A stretch of 64,000 nucleotides of DNA from Mansonella perstans (GCA_037074765.1 JBAMDO010000042.1:232629-296628), one strand, 5' to 3'; positions 49,719 through 63,800 are shown, counted from the stretch's first letter. Notes: generated by a model from the letters alone, not told the origin. Numbers and translations are program-made.

Positions 49719-52700
49719 ATGGATGTGGACATCAAACTTGCAGCTGCAGTTGCATGTTGTTTGCAAAAAAACGTTCGAAATTATCAATGGGTGATTGATT
49801 TCGTTAAATTATTTTTCAATTTTCATCGAACTTTTTTTTTGTCACTGTTAACTGAAAGCGATGACAATTCAAATCCTTACAAATCCAATTAAAAATAAAT
49901 TTTTAAAATTCATACAAAATAGAACGAGGAGATAGCAAAACTTTTTTTATCGATTTTCTTCCCATTCGATCGCATCGATTTATTCAGTAATTTCAATATT
50001 CAAATGTAATTATAGCTGAATGGAACTCAGGACACACAACAATCGCAATTCTTTGAAAAAATCAAACATCTCACACGAAGTTATTTGATATCACGAAATA
50101 TCGCATCAAATCCAACAACGAGTGTAAAGCAACGTAGAACGCAAATCGATCAGGACAGGTGAATTTTAATTTTTAAAATTTAGAATTCAATTTAAAAAAG
50201 GGAAAATTTTAACGCAAGTAACTCCATTCGTTAGCTTCCTTTTGATTTCATTTTCTTGTTAATTTTAATCTAGTAAACTAATCTTTTAAAATTTATGGTC
50301 ATATTTTGACTCAAAATAATAATTATTAAATTATCAACATAATTTTTCATTTAAATAAAAATTCCTTTGCTTGAACATAAAGTTTTCGCAATGTTGAAGA
50401 CGCTATTATAAATTTATCACATATGAATAGGGGTAAATAAAGTGTTAATATGATGAAGATGCTTGTTTGTTTATTCGGATCTATTGATTATAAGTCGAAT
50501 TATACTAAAATAGTTTCTTTTTAACTTATTGTTTCCAGAATTCCGGATAATGTTAATCTTCAAGCATTGTTATCAGAATATTGCTTGAGAAGTACACAAA
50601 ACAGAGAAAATAAACAAAAAGCAAACGAAAAAAAGCAAACAAACAGAAAAAAAAATGAACGGAAAAGAAACGAAGGAACAAGAGCACTAGCTACGGAAAT
50701 AGTTATTCCAGCTAAGATTGCTGAGTGGAAAAGTAAACTAGATCATCTAAGTTTCTTGTTCAGGTAAGATTATCGGCATTTTAAATTCGAATACTGCTTA
50801 AAATGTAGTTGGTGCAATATCATCATATTTATTCTAAGTTAAAAGGTAACAAGCCGAATCTTTTCACCTACTAATTTGGGGGAATCATTATGTACTGTTA
50901 GTTAGCACAACAAATAAACAGCTTATTCATACTTATACAAGAGTTCAGCTTTATAATTCGTGATATTTTGGGTGAACTTTGTGACAAACGATTTGAAACC
51001 ATAATTTGATGAAGAATTATCTAAATAAGGATTTTAACTTTAACTTTCACTTTTCAATTCCTAAATTTGTACCAAATTTCTAAAAAATCGGATTTTCTAT
51101 TTCATATTGAAGAATAAATGAGATATTATTGGAGATATGATGAACAACAAAAGCAGTTTAGATTTATTTACATCTTTAATTTAGAGATCAAATATGAAAT
51201 AAAGATGTATAGAGCGAAGCAGAGCGATTTATAATTTGTCTTTAAATTAAAGTTTTTCTCTTTTCATCTCCTAATCATGAATTCTCTATAATCATTTAGC
51301 TCACTCTGTAATGGTACCATCTCTGCAATCAACATGTATAACAATCTTAATGTGGAATTTCGTGATCTGATTACCTTTTTGTGTTACGCTTCTTCCAGCA
51401 AAAGACCTGTAACAGTTTTTGCTCCAGTCGAGGTGTATGCTGGATCCTTGGTAAAGCTACACCAGTACTATATCGTTGGTGCTCATAATGTATGTTCAGA
51501 AAAAATTTATTTCAGCAAGGAAGATTTATTGTTTCAGATTATCACTATTACAGTTACCATGATTTTTGTCCTTAATCTTTCTGAAGTGAATGAAATTTTT
51601 TTGTTGATATATGCGCTAATCCGAATATTTGTTGATTACTGAGTGCAATAATTAATCAGTCCTTTATGTGAGAGGATGTTCTATGTTAATTTTTAGGATT
51701 CAGAAAAGTTCCTGTATGTAGCAATTCATGAAGTGATATCATTCTGGCTTCGATTTCGACGTAAAAATTCAAATAATTTGTATAAGCATGATCAATTCTG
51801 GCTTCATACACGAGCCGTTATCACGCGAATGTTCCGAAACATCGTCATTCAGGAATGCATTCTTGTTGTTAAACATAGTTTAGCTTCAATGCTTAAAGAG
51901 TAAGTTGTATCTTCATTTAGTGATATATTTATGTTCTTACATATATAGTTCATTAATAAAAGAGAAAATAAGTATTCTTGATCGAGTTTCTCTAGATTCT
52001 TCTATAAAATGCTTCTACTAAAATCCATTAATCGTTGTTGACGAAGTATTGATCTTGACTAGAAGGTTTTGAAGGTAAGATAATTTATAGTTGTTTATTT
52101 AAATGTTATTTATTTAAATTTAAATGATTATTTATTTAAATGTGTAAATGGTTCAGAATCTATTGTGCTAGGCATATTCATTAATTTCAGGTTAACAATG
52201 CTCGTTTTGGAAAATCAAGAATACAATTATGGCTTTTATGCATGTGAACAAATCGAATATTTAATGACTGTGTTATCACAGCAAATAGCACATGTGAGGT
52301 ATAAAACAACTTGAATGCAATGGATCATTATTTGTCGCTGTGGACATTATTCGTCACTATTTTATTGTAAAAAAAATTCATTTTTGATTGCCATCTTTCT
52401 GTCATGTATAAATTTACCGGTATGAATTACTTTTCTGTAGGAAATTATTTTATCTTTGCCAACTGCTTGCTTGAAATGTTATTGCTTTTACTGTAATTAA
52501 TGTTCAGTAATAAAAGAGTTACGGAATTCAGTATCTCAACTTTCTTTACCGAAACTTTCCGGATGTTTTTTTTTTGCAGTCTCATATGGTATATTTTTAG
52601 TTTTTCGGCGCACAATTAAGGCGATTAATCGATTAAGTTAGAAGTTAAATGCTTATTCATCCAATGCAGTATTCAATATTCCTAATGCAAGTGCCTTAAA

Positions 52701-52836
52701 GACTTTCAACAAAATTAATAATCGCCATAGGTGACCTTCAAGACTGGTGCCACCAGTTGCCGAAATTGCTTTACACCGTTGGTTCCGGGTTCTTTTGTTA
52801 CAAATACCGGTTCAGGATCTGACATTATTGATATGA
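49719..52836 (+). CDS. unknown protein, likely upstream partner of MCRS1
   Basis: I do not recognise this family. Exons with good splice sites and matching phases are: 49719-49790 (MDVDIKLAAAVACCLQKNVR), about 50016-50158 (LNGTQDTQQSQFFEKIKHLT), about 50540-50763 (IPDNVNLQALLSEYCLRSTQ, then a Lys/Asn/Arg-rich run, then PAKIAEWKSKLDHLSFLFR), about 51300-51489 (SLCNGTISAINMYNNLNVEF; VTVFAPVEVYAGSLVKLHQY), about 51697-51900 (EKFLYVAIHEVISFWLRFRR; RAVITRMFRNIVIQECILVV) and about 52190-52298 (LTMLVLENQEYNYGFYACEQ). A probable last exon at 52743-52836 reads VPPVAEIALHRWFRVLLLQI but uses an AAG acceptor. If that exon is wrong, the frame stops at 52314. The product is mostly helical-looking, about 330 residues, with one basic central linker and no signal peptide. 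The next gene starts 121 bases later. Confidence 0.7.
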
Positions 52837-52957
52837 GATGTGGTTCTTATTGGCGAGTTTTAGTGTCATCCATATGTAGATGACATTTTTTTCACTTTAA
52901 TCAATAATTTAGGTGATACAGTGAATGTAACAGATTGGAAGTTATTTGAGGACCGCG

Positions 52958-55900
52958 ATGTCCAATTCGTCTGCTTCGCAATCATCCACCGTGAAGTTTA
53001 GCACTCCCGATAACAGGTAAATGTGAAAATAAGTAAAATGTATTGAGATTATAATTGGAAGTTATCTGCCATGATTTTAAAAAAAAAATTTTAAACTAAC
53101 TTTAATGTTAAGTTAGCATATTCGAATTTCTTGCGAGGTTTAATAATTAATATAGATTTATAGGTTCGAAATATGAACGAAGATTCCTGACGGTATTGTG
53201 TTATATAGGATAATATGGTTCGAGTTTTTAGAATCATCTCGTGGGTTAAGTAAATTAAGCTCTTATATGCAACAATAACAGGTAGAGAAGAAAATTTAAC
53301 AAATGGCGGAAACCAAGTAAACGACGAAAAACAGAATTTAGAGACTTATGTGACGAAAGTGGTTCACAAAAAGTACGTCGTTCCAATCGAGAAATTCGAA
53401 AACCTAAATTTGATGACGAAATTGTTGATAGTATTTCTACGGCTAAAATAGTGCAAAGAAAACGACCAAGCGTTGAAAGATTTCATCATTCCCCGGAAGC
53501 TGTGGATCATTTTGTTGTACGCTGTTTATTTTTTTCACAAATTTTCTCTAAAAAAATTCAAATTTTTGTGGTAATGCTTCATAATGAGCAATTTTTTGAT
53601 CGATATCTGAGTTTGATCAGAAAGTTGTTTTGCTGGTATTATGCCTAACTTAAGCAAACCTGATGAAAGATGAGGTTTTGATCAGTTTTTTTTCTCAAAT
53701 ATTCTGAAGTTTCATGCTTTGCAGTTATTTATTTTCGCTCCAGGAAAAAACTCAGACGACGAATCGAATGAAACTTGGTAAGAAACAATGTCGTACCTCT
53801 GAAACAGCAGGTGGAGCTCCCGTTGAAGTTAAAGGTTTTAAGAAGTTTCCGGGAAAACCTATTTGTCAGATGCAATCCGTTATGTTTACCGATAAAGTAC
53901 GCATTTGATATACAAAGCATTTTGGAAATCGAAATTCCTGAAATTGAAGTTAAAATTAGGCGTGTTGTTGAAGTTTTGGGAAGATTTATTTCTTCTAATA
54001 CAATATTTTATTCGAGACATCGTAAATAAATTTAAATATTAGTTATGTGGTAATTAGGCTTCTCGGTTTTTCTTATTTTATCAGAATATTTATTTGCTAA
54101 AGAGATTTTGTAGAAAAGACGTGAACGATCCGCGAGTAAAGAAGCACGAACAAAAGAGTTAGCAACTTTAGCATCACATCCAACAAATCTCGCTACTGGT
54201 TTAACTGAATCATTAAAAAAGTGGACCGCACTGGACGACGTTGCTCTTATAACAGCAGTAACTCGAGTACGGTATCAAACGAAATCATTTCGATAATTAA
54301 AATAGAATCACAAAAATTTTGTTATCTTTTTTTGTAATCATTACTCGAGTTTTAAACTGTGTTGCGAAATAAGTGAAGCAAAATTTCTCTAACCAGAATT
54401 AATTTGCAAATATTTAGGTAAGCAGTCTAGCTGCTGTCCATGGAGCCGTTCGTTTTTCACGTCCGTTCACTCGAGCCGAAATTGAAGAAAGGTGGTATGA
54501 ATTGCTGTACGATGAGGTTTTTTTTTTTCTTAATTTAACTATAAAGAAATATGGACATAAAAATTTTAGATTAATTGCTTAGACTAAGAAGAGAGTACGT
54601 GAAGAATCTTAGACGCTAAAGGTTCAGATGGAGTATTTACTTCTAACACGGATTCCTTGGTTAAAAAAGGGATAATACATAACGCTTTGTACGTAGATAC
54701 CTGTGATTGACTTGTTCTGAAGTTAGGATGAAATCACTTATTGTGCAGGCTTATCTCTTCATTACCTTTTCGTTAGATCTGGTGTATCTGTATTAACAGT
54801 TGGTTTTGATATCCCTATCCAAATTTTATACCAGTCTACGTAATTCGAATTAAAGTTTCATTAAGAATATACATGATCTTGATCTTGTAAGATGAGTTAA
54901 TTATTTTTAACAATCCGTCACCAGTTTTGAATTGATCCATCGAAAAATAACTTAGATATTAATTGTTATTATTCGCTATCTAAGATGTCATAGCGACCAT
55001 AGCATATTTATTCTGGCAATTACACACTCGGATATCGGATAATTCTAGTTAATCTCCAAATGTATAGTTATTGACTGCACAGAGAAAACGTGGCATTGTT
55101 GTTTTTTGATTTATACCTGAGATTCTTCGCAATATGCTTGATGTACTCCACTATTTTACTTTTAGGAATTAAATTCATGTTTCAAACTTATTTTGTTCTG
55201 AATTTCATGAGATTGTTGTTAGATGTTCCTAGAAGATTGAAGAAAAATTTATTAGGGTTATTATAGACATGCCTTTCTGGACGTATTTAAAATGCCTCAG
55301 TGAAATATCCCAACTTTGCGCAAAACCTTTATTTGTATTAGCTTGTTCTTTTCAATCTCGAATTTAATTCTGGATTTTAGCAATTTTCGCTGAATAGAAA
55401 TTAATGAAAAAAAATGAACCGTAATCGTTATGAATAAGTGACTGAATTTTTCAGACCGCTTCGAATATTGCCAAAAGGCGAATTGCAGATCTCTCGATGG
55501 AGACTATAAGTGCAGTGCAATCGAGAACGGTTTTTAGTGTTGAGGAAGAAGAGATATTATCAGCTATTCCATCCACAACTACCGGCAGCGATCTTGCAGT
55601 ATTTGAGCAGGTTGAAAATTATTTCCGATCATTTCCGTATTTTTTCTTTGTTTCACGATTTCAAATTGTGGTTTTTTTGTTTGTTCTTTGATTTCAGATT
55701 ATCGACTTATCGAATTTTAATTTTTCATCGTACCAAAATTACCTCAAATCTAAAATCCAAGATATACCGGCTACAGAATGAAAAAAACTAGTAATTGGTA
55801 ATTCGCGAAAAAAAAAATTGGAGATAAGCAGTTAATTGTGATATACCAGAACAATAAGATCAGAAATGGAATTTGATGATAATTGATGCAAACATTCGTG

Positions 55901-57578
55901 AAATTCAAAAAATTCCGTTAATTTCCAGGTATTGGGACAGCACAGAGAAGCATTCCATCATGCACGTACTGCATCTGTTTTACAGCAACACTGGTTGGAA
56001 ATGAAAAATTGGGATTTGTTACAAGATCAGAAGAAGGCTAGCAGTCGTGTGCTAGATTTTGCGGAAATTGAACAAAGCCTGGAGTGGAATGGTGGCTGGG
56101 ATCGGCATATTAGTTTCGAAGAAACAAGACTATGTAAAGCAGCAGTTTTGGCTGAACGTGCTTGGCTTGAATGGGAAAAAGTTAATTTTTCTGTTGCAGT
56201 TCCAGAAAATATCAGGATTTCAAAATCCTTTTCCTCGTTCTTTTTCTTCTCTTTTCCTCCCTTGAATTAAATAGTGTTAAAGATAAAGGCATCGCTATTA
56301 GGTAATTAATTACGCATTGTTTTTAATTACGCAACATAGCAACTTTCTTTTCGTTTCGTGATTGTTGAAGTTAGGCTTCTTTAAAAACCATAATTTATTA
56401 TGTTGGAAAATTTTCGAGCTGCTGCTTAATTTCCTAGAATAAATATTTCTTATAGGTACATGTTGAAGCTGTTAGTGGAATATCCGATGATTCACAAATG
56501 GGTGAAGGCGTTTGGGGTGTTTTGAAGGGGCGCGTTGTGCGCTATTTACTGCGTGGCGAAACAATTCTAATAGGTCGCAACACACAGTTCCACAATGTAT
56601 GTTGCTTCACTATGGTTATAACAAAAAGCAAAAATATAAAACAAAGTTTGTGGTATATATGCGTAATTCTTGGGATTCTTAATATAAGCTACATCAGAAA
56701 TCCGTCCCAACTCTCGAACAGCCCGGTAAATTTGTGGTAATACCAATGGCTAACTTGAAAATCGTTTATTCCTTGTGTAGGAGCCAAATTTACACATAGA
56801 AACACATTTTTGGTTGAGCATATAGCTGTCTTTGTCATCTCTGTTATGCATCAATTTCAAAAAACAAGGAAAATAATACAAAATACAAAACTTCCTCCAT
56901 TAGCAGATATCAGAAATACTATCCAATTACGCCACATTTAAAACATATATAAAGTACAAAAAGTCTTGAATGAATGAGAGAAGATGAATATGAATATAAC
57001 AGTATCCTTAGAAATCAACGTTAATCATACTTTCTGATCTGTTAATTCAACTAGAATTATTAACAGTAAGAAAGTCTGTGGGCTGACGGATCGTGCTATA
57101 ACAGACTAATAGTTCCACAGGTGAATTTTAAATTAGTGTAATGAACCAATCAGTGTAGTTATAAACAAACTTCCTTGTAAACAGTGCCTTGCAATTTCAG
57201 GTTGATATTAATCTAGCACTGGAAGGACCGGTTGCAACAATTAGTCGAAAACAAGCCATTTTGAGAATAACACAAAATGAGCAGCAAGCCAAGACAGTGG
57301 AAGTATTTTTATCCAATGTTGGAAAAGCTCCAATATATGTCGATGGTAAAACGCTGCTAATTGGTGATAAAACCAGGGTTTTCAGTAATGCGCTGATAGA
57401 AATTGCTCAAATACGCCTTCAGTTGTTCATTGCTTTAGCGAGTAGCACCAGTAAGGGTGAAAATAATAGCAGTGGCAACAACAATCAACAAATTAAAACC
57501 AAACTAGCACCAAACGAACAACAGCAATCGTTTAAAGCATTATCATCCGTTGTTCTACCACCACAGCCACCACTTTGA
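52958..57578 (+). CDS. MCRS1: MCRS1 (microspherule protein 1), FHA-domain chromatin protein
   Basis: The start gives [20 protein letters not shown]. Later exons include a basic segment with [15 protein letters not shown], matching the MCRS1 'KKFDDELVES' block. An exon at about 53744-53896 is followed by [40 protein letters not shown] and [20 protein letters not shown]. This is the MCRS1 N-terminal conserved domain. At 55929 comes a coiled region ([17 protein letters not shown]). The C-terminal FHA domain spans 56460-57480: [40 protein letters not shown] with the SRK core, [16 protein letters not shown] and [14 protein letters not shown] Ser/Asn/Gln-rich tail ends at 57578. MCRS1 is a subunit of NSL/INO80-type complexes in vertebrates and also acts at spindle microtubules; here this is inferred from homology. 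It faces the RGS gene tail to tail, 232 bases apart. Confidence 0.93.
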
Positions 57579-57810
57579 GCATCAGTTGACCATCATCTAT
57601 TTTTATCATGTATTCGATACAGTTGCAGTAGATTCTGTAGCTGGTAGCCTAAAAATATTTAATTCCCATTTCATCTAGTGAAATTTTACATATTCAGCGG
57701 CGACTGGGCAGCTATCATATATTGGCAGCAAGTTATCATCTGAAGCATTTGTGACTGATTTTATATATGTTCTTGTGATTTTTTTTTGGATAAAAATGTA
57801 GAAAAAAACT

Positions 57811-60800
57811 CTACCTTTGTGCTTTTATTACAGAAAGAGAATCAGAACTGAGCTGTTTTGGAAGTGAAGAGTGAGAATTATCGTCACGGCTTGTTTTGTA
57901 TTGTTTAGCCGTAGTTGGCATCTTTTTCTGATTACCCATATTAAATACGAAATTTCGCCAACCAAGACGTTTTGAGCCCTACAAAAAACAATATTATTAT
58001 TATTGCTATTAGTTATTGTTATCAATAATTTTTATTACTAGTATCAAAGTAGTAGCAACGGGAAGAATCAGAAATCAGCAAATTACTTAAATTCAAAACA
58101 CAAATTTCCAAACACAATAATCGAAGTGAAAAACGGATGTGTAATTAATAAATCAATAATTTGTTATACATAACAATAATAATCATGGAGATACGAGAAT
58201 CATTTAATATTTTTTTAAAAATTTTTTCAATTTTTCACAAGAATTACTTGTTGTTGAGCTGCCGAAAGTACTCCGTTGTAGATTTGAGAGCGTAGAAATC
58301 GTGGATACGAATCTTTGCTCATCAAGGTGAAAATATGTTCCTCAGCCAGCGAAAATGCATGCCGTTTGGCTACTAACTTATCCTGCAGTGATTTCATTGT
58401 AGCTTCTAGAGTACGTGAATCAATATTTACCTGAAAACAAAATTAATTACCAATTGTATATTATTCATAGAAATTTTAAAGAATACAGTAGCGATATCAG
58501 TAAATCTTTTATAAATGGTATATTGAGGACGACACTACTTATCACACCGTGATTAAAAGAAGACAAGTTTAATTTGATTGCCTGGAATTGATTTTTTTTT
58601 TTAAATCCATGTTATCTTGTAGAAAAATCTATTGCCCATCTGAAAATAGATCATCAAACAAAACTTAATTAAATCTCAATTAGCGAATGTCAACGAAAAA
58701 CATACCTGACAAGGTGCAGCGGATGATAAAAATTCCTCATAAATATGTTGTGCCTTCCTTTCTACTTGCTCATTTGCAGAAAATTTCAAATCTTGAATTG
58801 CCATCCAAAATCGTATATTTTCAGAGGAAAATTCGCTTTCTAGAAATGTTTCAAGAACTTGTCGTCCAATTGGATCACGTACGAGTTCTTGTATTGAAAG
58901 GCCCCACCGTTTAACCCGTCGTTCAGTTGGTACTTCCACCCTGTAAATTATTTTTTATACAAAAAGTTCATTAAAGCTCAAAAAAAAAACGCACGATAAG
59001 ATATTTAAAATTAAAATTTTCTTCTACCACTTCTTTTATTCTTAAAATAGTTTATCAACAATATAAGCCATAAAATGTAAAATTTTCATTAACAGAAACT
59101 ATAGAATTGTAATTAATATAAATACTTTACTTTTGTATATTTAAATTGCAGAAAACAATAGTTATTAAATGCAAGACGATCTAATAAAAAGAAGGGGAAA
59201 TTATTTCTCTCTCCTAAGTAAAAGAGATGAAAAATAAACAAACTTACGAGTCGGTATTTAATACCCATAAATTAGTGTCATCAGATATCCATGGATTACT
59301 AGGTTGTGCAGCTGATATAAAAGGATCATAAGCATGAAACTGTTCGCACCAAGATACCATCCTAAAATCTCACAGTAAAATATGATACCATCATTTGAAC
59401 GATGACAGGCATCAAGCATTCCAAATTCCAAAGTAAAGAAGAATCGAATAACTTTAATTTGAAGTTAAAGTAAGTAAATCAGTTCATCAATTTCCTTCTT
59501 CTTTGCACTTTTTTCATTGAACTAACAATGAGATGAAAAAATGTTTCTTAACATCATTCTGGTTTACTTATAAACTTTGTCAAGAATCGATTGAAGTATT
59601 CGTGTTTCAACTATCTATTTGCGTATTATTTTTTTTTGTCAAGAATCGACAAATGTTTTCAAGTGATCAATGGTTATGCAATACTTAGTTAGAAATTTGT
59701 CAAACATATCAAAAATTGCAATTCTTGATTCAGATTCCTCATTGTTAATGCATATTTTTGCCCTTAGAAAATCAAATTGCAAAAAATGATGGAGCGGATA
59801 ACCGTCACACATTGAGTGTCGCAGCTACTACCAGTGGAAACAGTCGAACTTACATACCCAACAACCAGACCTACACTTTAGAATACTTTTCGCATATCAC
59901 TGATTAAAATACGAAAGCAAATTTCATTTTCTTCTTTGTAAAAAAAAAATATGAAACTAAAAAAGATGCAATGGATGGCTTACGTTTCACTAGCTTTCAT
60001 TGCCTTCAGCCACGGTTTCGTTTTCAAGGTGTATCTTAGTCGTTCCACTTCTGCTTGATAATAAACAACAGTACGCTTTCGTAATTTCTTCTCCTTCTTC
60101 TAAAACGATGTAATTTTCGAAAAAAATGCAATGCTGAATAACTACTACAAAAATATTACAGAAGAATGCTGAAGTATAAAAATATTACAGAAGATAGATT
60201 TCGATGTATTAAAACTAACCGTTCGTAATGCTCTTAACAAGAAGTGCTTTCTCATTATCGAAACTAATTTATTACAGCCCCACTTTTTGTAATATTAATA
60301 ATATTAATTTTGTAATATTAATTAATTAATAATAATAGTTTTCTGTAACATTTTATCATTGTCAAAAATGATTTAGCAAACATTAAATAAACAAATTCAC
60401 TTTAATGCTTAATGGTTATAAAGAAGTATGCCGAAATATTCAAGGAAAATATTCCAGGCTTTTTTTTTCAAAATTATGCTTCCCATTCTTTTAAAGTTTT
60501 TGAATAAAAAAAGAACCTGAATGTGCTGCTCGAGACAGTTTGCTTGTCCAGGTCTTCGAGTCCTCCAAAATGCCCTTTCTTCGCTATCATACACAACTTT
60601 GTCACTTTTTCTCTTTTCCTGCAAACATATTCCTTAAACACTCACTTTGATAAATCCGAAACCAATGACACATCAACAATTTCATTATTAAAGTGATATC
60701 ATGGCTAACGTCGACATCACTAATAATAATATTGTATTATAGAATCAATTTCATAACATAAAGTTAAAATTCAAATTAATTTACTAATTCTTTCAGTAAT

Positions 60801-63800
60801 TTCAATAATGCTCAATTTAACTAGCATCACAAAATTTTTAGACCTTCTGAATTTTCAGTTGGATTTCCGCTTGATCAGTAACAAAATCCCATATATGGCC
60901 AAGAAGCTGGAGATGTTTATTATATGCCTCAACTTCATTTTCTTCTAAGCCATGCTTCTGTTCGTTTCGCATAAGACGTTTATTAAGGTAGATTGCTAAA
61001 AAATACAACATAGCATTCACTCTAATGCTTTCTTTCATCGGTAGTTTTTTACAGATTTATTTCTCAGTGTATAGGTTTTACTCTCTCAGTAGCATTTCAA
61101 AAGCATTTCATTCGTCAATGTGTACAAATAAAGTCCTGCACCAAGAATCAATTCACTAATTTCCAATATCCTAACAATCAGTAAAAAAAACCATATTCTA
61201 CATTATCAATATTATTATAAGAATCAGTGAGAAAACTTACCATATTCTACATTATCAGTATGAGTAGCATGTGAGGGCCAAAAATATGGCAGCTGTAATC
61301 TGTATAATGTATTGTCATCTTTGACAAGCAGTGAATGCTCGATTACAGGAAATATATAACCGTATTGAAGAAGTAAAGTTGCCAAATGTTGTGCATCCGC
61401 GAGATCATCAAAAGCCATTAGCTCCTGAAAAAATTTCTCCAAATTACCTCTCTTGATGTAAAAAAAAAAAAAAAAAAAAATCATGATTTAAGAATCAACT
61501 TAATTCTGCCCTCTTTATTAGGAGTAGGAAGAGTAGGTGAAGGAGGAGGAGGAGTAGGTGGAGGAGGAGGAGGAAGAGGAGGTAAATTTTTGAGGTAAGA
61601 GCAAAAAAGCTCTTTTTGCATTTGTATTTTTTTTTTATATCACCCAGGACACCATTACATGACCAATCGCGGCGTAGTGCAGCAATTTTCTCCCAAGCGT
61701 TAGCAGCGAGATAGCACACACACCATGTATGGAATGTTCTGAAAGAGGATCAAGGGTACCAGTTAAACAGTAAGCTATCTCATAGTTTTAAACAAATATT
61801 TAAATTATTTCAAACCTAACCTATACATGTTGCAATCAACTCCAAAAAATTTTATCAAAAGAGCATGCAAAAATTCAAAAAAAAAAAAAATCTAGTGCTA
61901 CTTTAACATATCTACACAAAGCACGAGTTGCTTAGAAGCAATTCTAAAAATTTATCATGGACTAGACATTAGGAAAAGTCAAACCTGTAAAAATGCAACA
62001 AGAGTTTGGCCTGTAAGAGCTTGTGGAACAGCCACACGAAAATACTTCAACGTTTTGAGTGGAGCAGATTGAGCGATCTTCTTAGATAGTGAATCAAGCT
62101 GAAGAATATTCGTTGGTTAAAAAAAAAAAAAAAAAAAAAAACAATTTTGCTAAATTATTAGCTCAAAGTACAATAACTATTTACTATGCCAGAATTTCCC
62201 ATTGGAAGGGGCATATGAATGTTGAGGAATATAAGAGACGATTCAGTTTGAAGAACTTTATTGATAAAACACTTCGATTAAACCGGAAATAAAAAAGCAT
62301 TTTAGCTAACACTATGAATAAACTAATGTTCATGATGCATTGTTTTATATTACATGCTATTTGCATGTGTATACTTGGATAGACTTGCTTCTTGTAATAT
62401 TTCTATCATCATCATCCTGCTTTTGTGATATCTCCATCATGATCATCCTGATTTTTGTGATATCTCTATCATAATCACCCTGATTTTTGTGATATCTCTA
62501 TCATCATTATCCTGAATTTCTATCAATCAGTTAAGAAATAAAGTTAAAAAAAGAGAAATAAATAGTTTATTTTGATAAAAGAGTAAAGAACTTAGCCTTA
62601 CTCAATCTTATCTCTTCTGATAAAATATTCTGATAATTTTGCGCCAATCAATCATTACATGATGCCTAACAAAATTAATTTTTGTTAAAAAAAGAAAAAG
62701 AAAATTTTTGTATCCTTTGTATCTTAAGAAATTAAGTCTTACAGATTTGCAAAACGGAACTTATTTTCTTGAGAACGAATTTCTGAAGAGTAAATTTTTT
62801 AAAAACGAACTAAAATCTTGTAATTTATCAAGATCTATGGAAATATTGCATCAATGATTGATTAATTACTTTCAAATGGAAATTTCCAGTATTTCTTCGT
62901 CAGAAAACATTTTCGAATTTTCAAATAACAAAATGTTCTTTTTTAATATAATCATGAATTTCCATGCAGAATAATTATGCTACATAATTAGGCATTACTG
63001 ATTATTACGAGGGAAGGCATCTAAGGAGAAAGATAAAAGCATCTGAGGAAAAGGTAAGTAAGCGAGATTTAATCCTACTACAACATACAGTGAAGAATAA
63101 GAGAGAAATTGCAGTGGAAGAAGACTTTTTGATGAATGTATATATATCTCAGGCAATTGAATACTTTTCAGCTTTTACTTTAAGGAGCAAATTGAACTCT
63201 AACTAAAAAGCGAAGTATGTTTTTCTGAAATGAAATATGTTCAATCTACTTTGGGCAGAATTTACGGAAGAAGCAGCTGAATCAGCGGAAAGAATGACAG
63301 AATCGACAGAAGAGACAGCGGAATCAGCAGAAGGAACGATGGAATCTGCGGAAGAAACAAAAGAATTCACGACCGTTCTATACATTAATCATTTGTATAC
63401 TAAATATGTCTCGTATAACAGGATGACTTTCGAGAGGACCAAAATACAGTAAAACTACCAACTAACAAAGCATTTAAAAAGTTAAGTTTTAAAGCTAAAA
63501 TGAAAAGCAAAAAAAAGTTAACAAATACATTAATCGTCTAGAAGCAATCCTATTTCTTCTCATTTTCATTGGCACTTTCAATAGCAAAAGTAGAACTATT
63601 AAATACTTATATGTATAATTGTACAGTAATAAAGCAGGAAGGAAAATTTTAATGATAGAAATAAATTAAATTGACAGATACCAACATTAACTAATGAAAT
63701 GATGGAGCATAATGGAGCAGTATCACATAGTACGACTTGAATAAAGTCAACAGAAATATTCAGAAAATTACCCAGATATCTTGATATTTACAGAAATAGA

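Noticed and set aside
49481..49892. Cys/Val/Met-rich open frames on plus strand and His/Thr-rich frame on minus strand
   Set aside because: They are translations of a TG/TATG microsatellite and have no splice context.
62393..62518. CRISPR-like regularly spaced repeat
   Set aside because: Units are contiguous, without spacers, and the context is a eukaryotic intron.
63203..63452. Open frames rich in A, E, S, T (plus) and S, A, D, V (minus)
   Set aside because: Produced by the 21-bp tandem repeat; lies in an RGS-gene intron with no splice sites supporting it.
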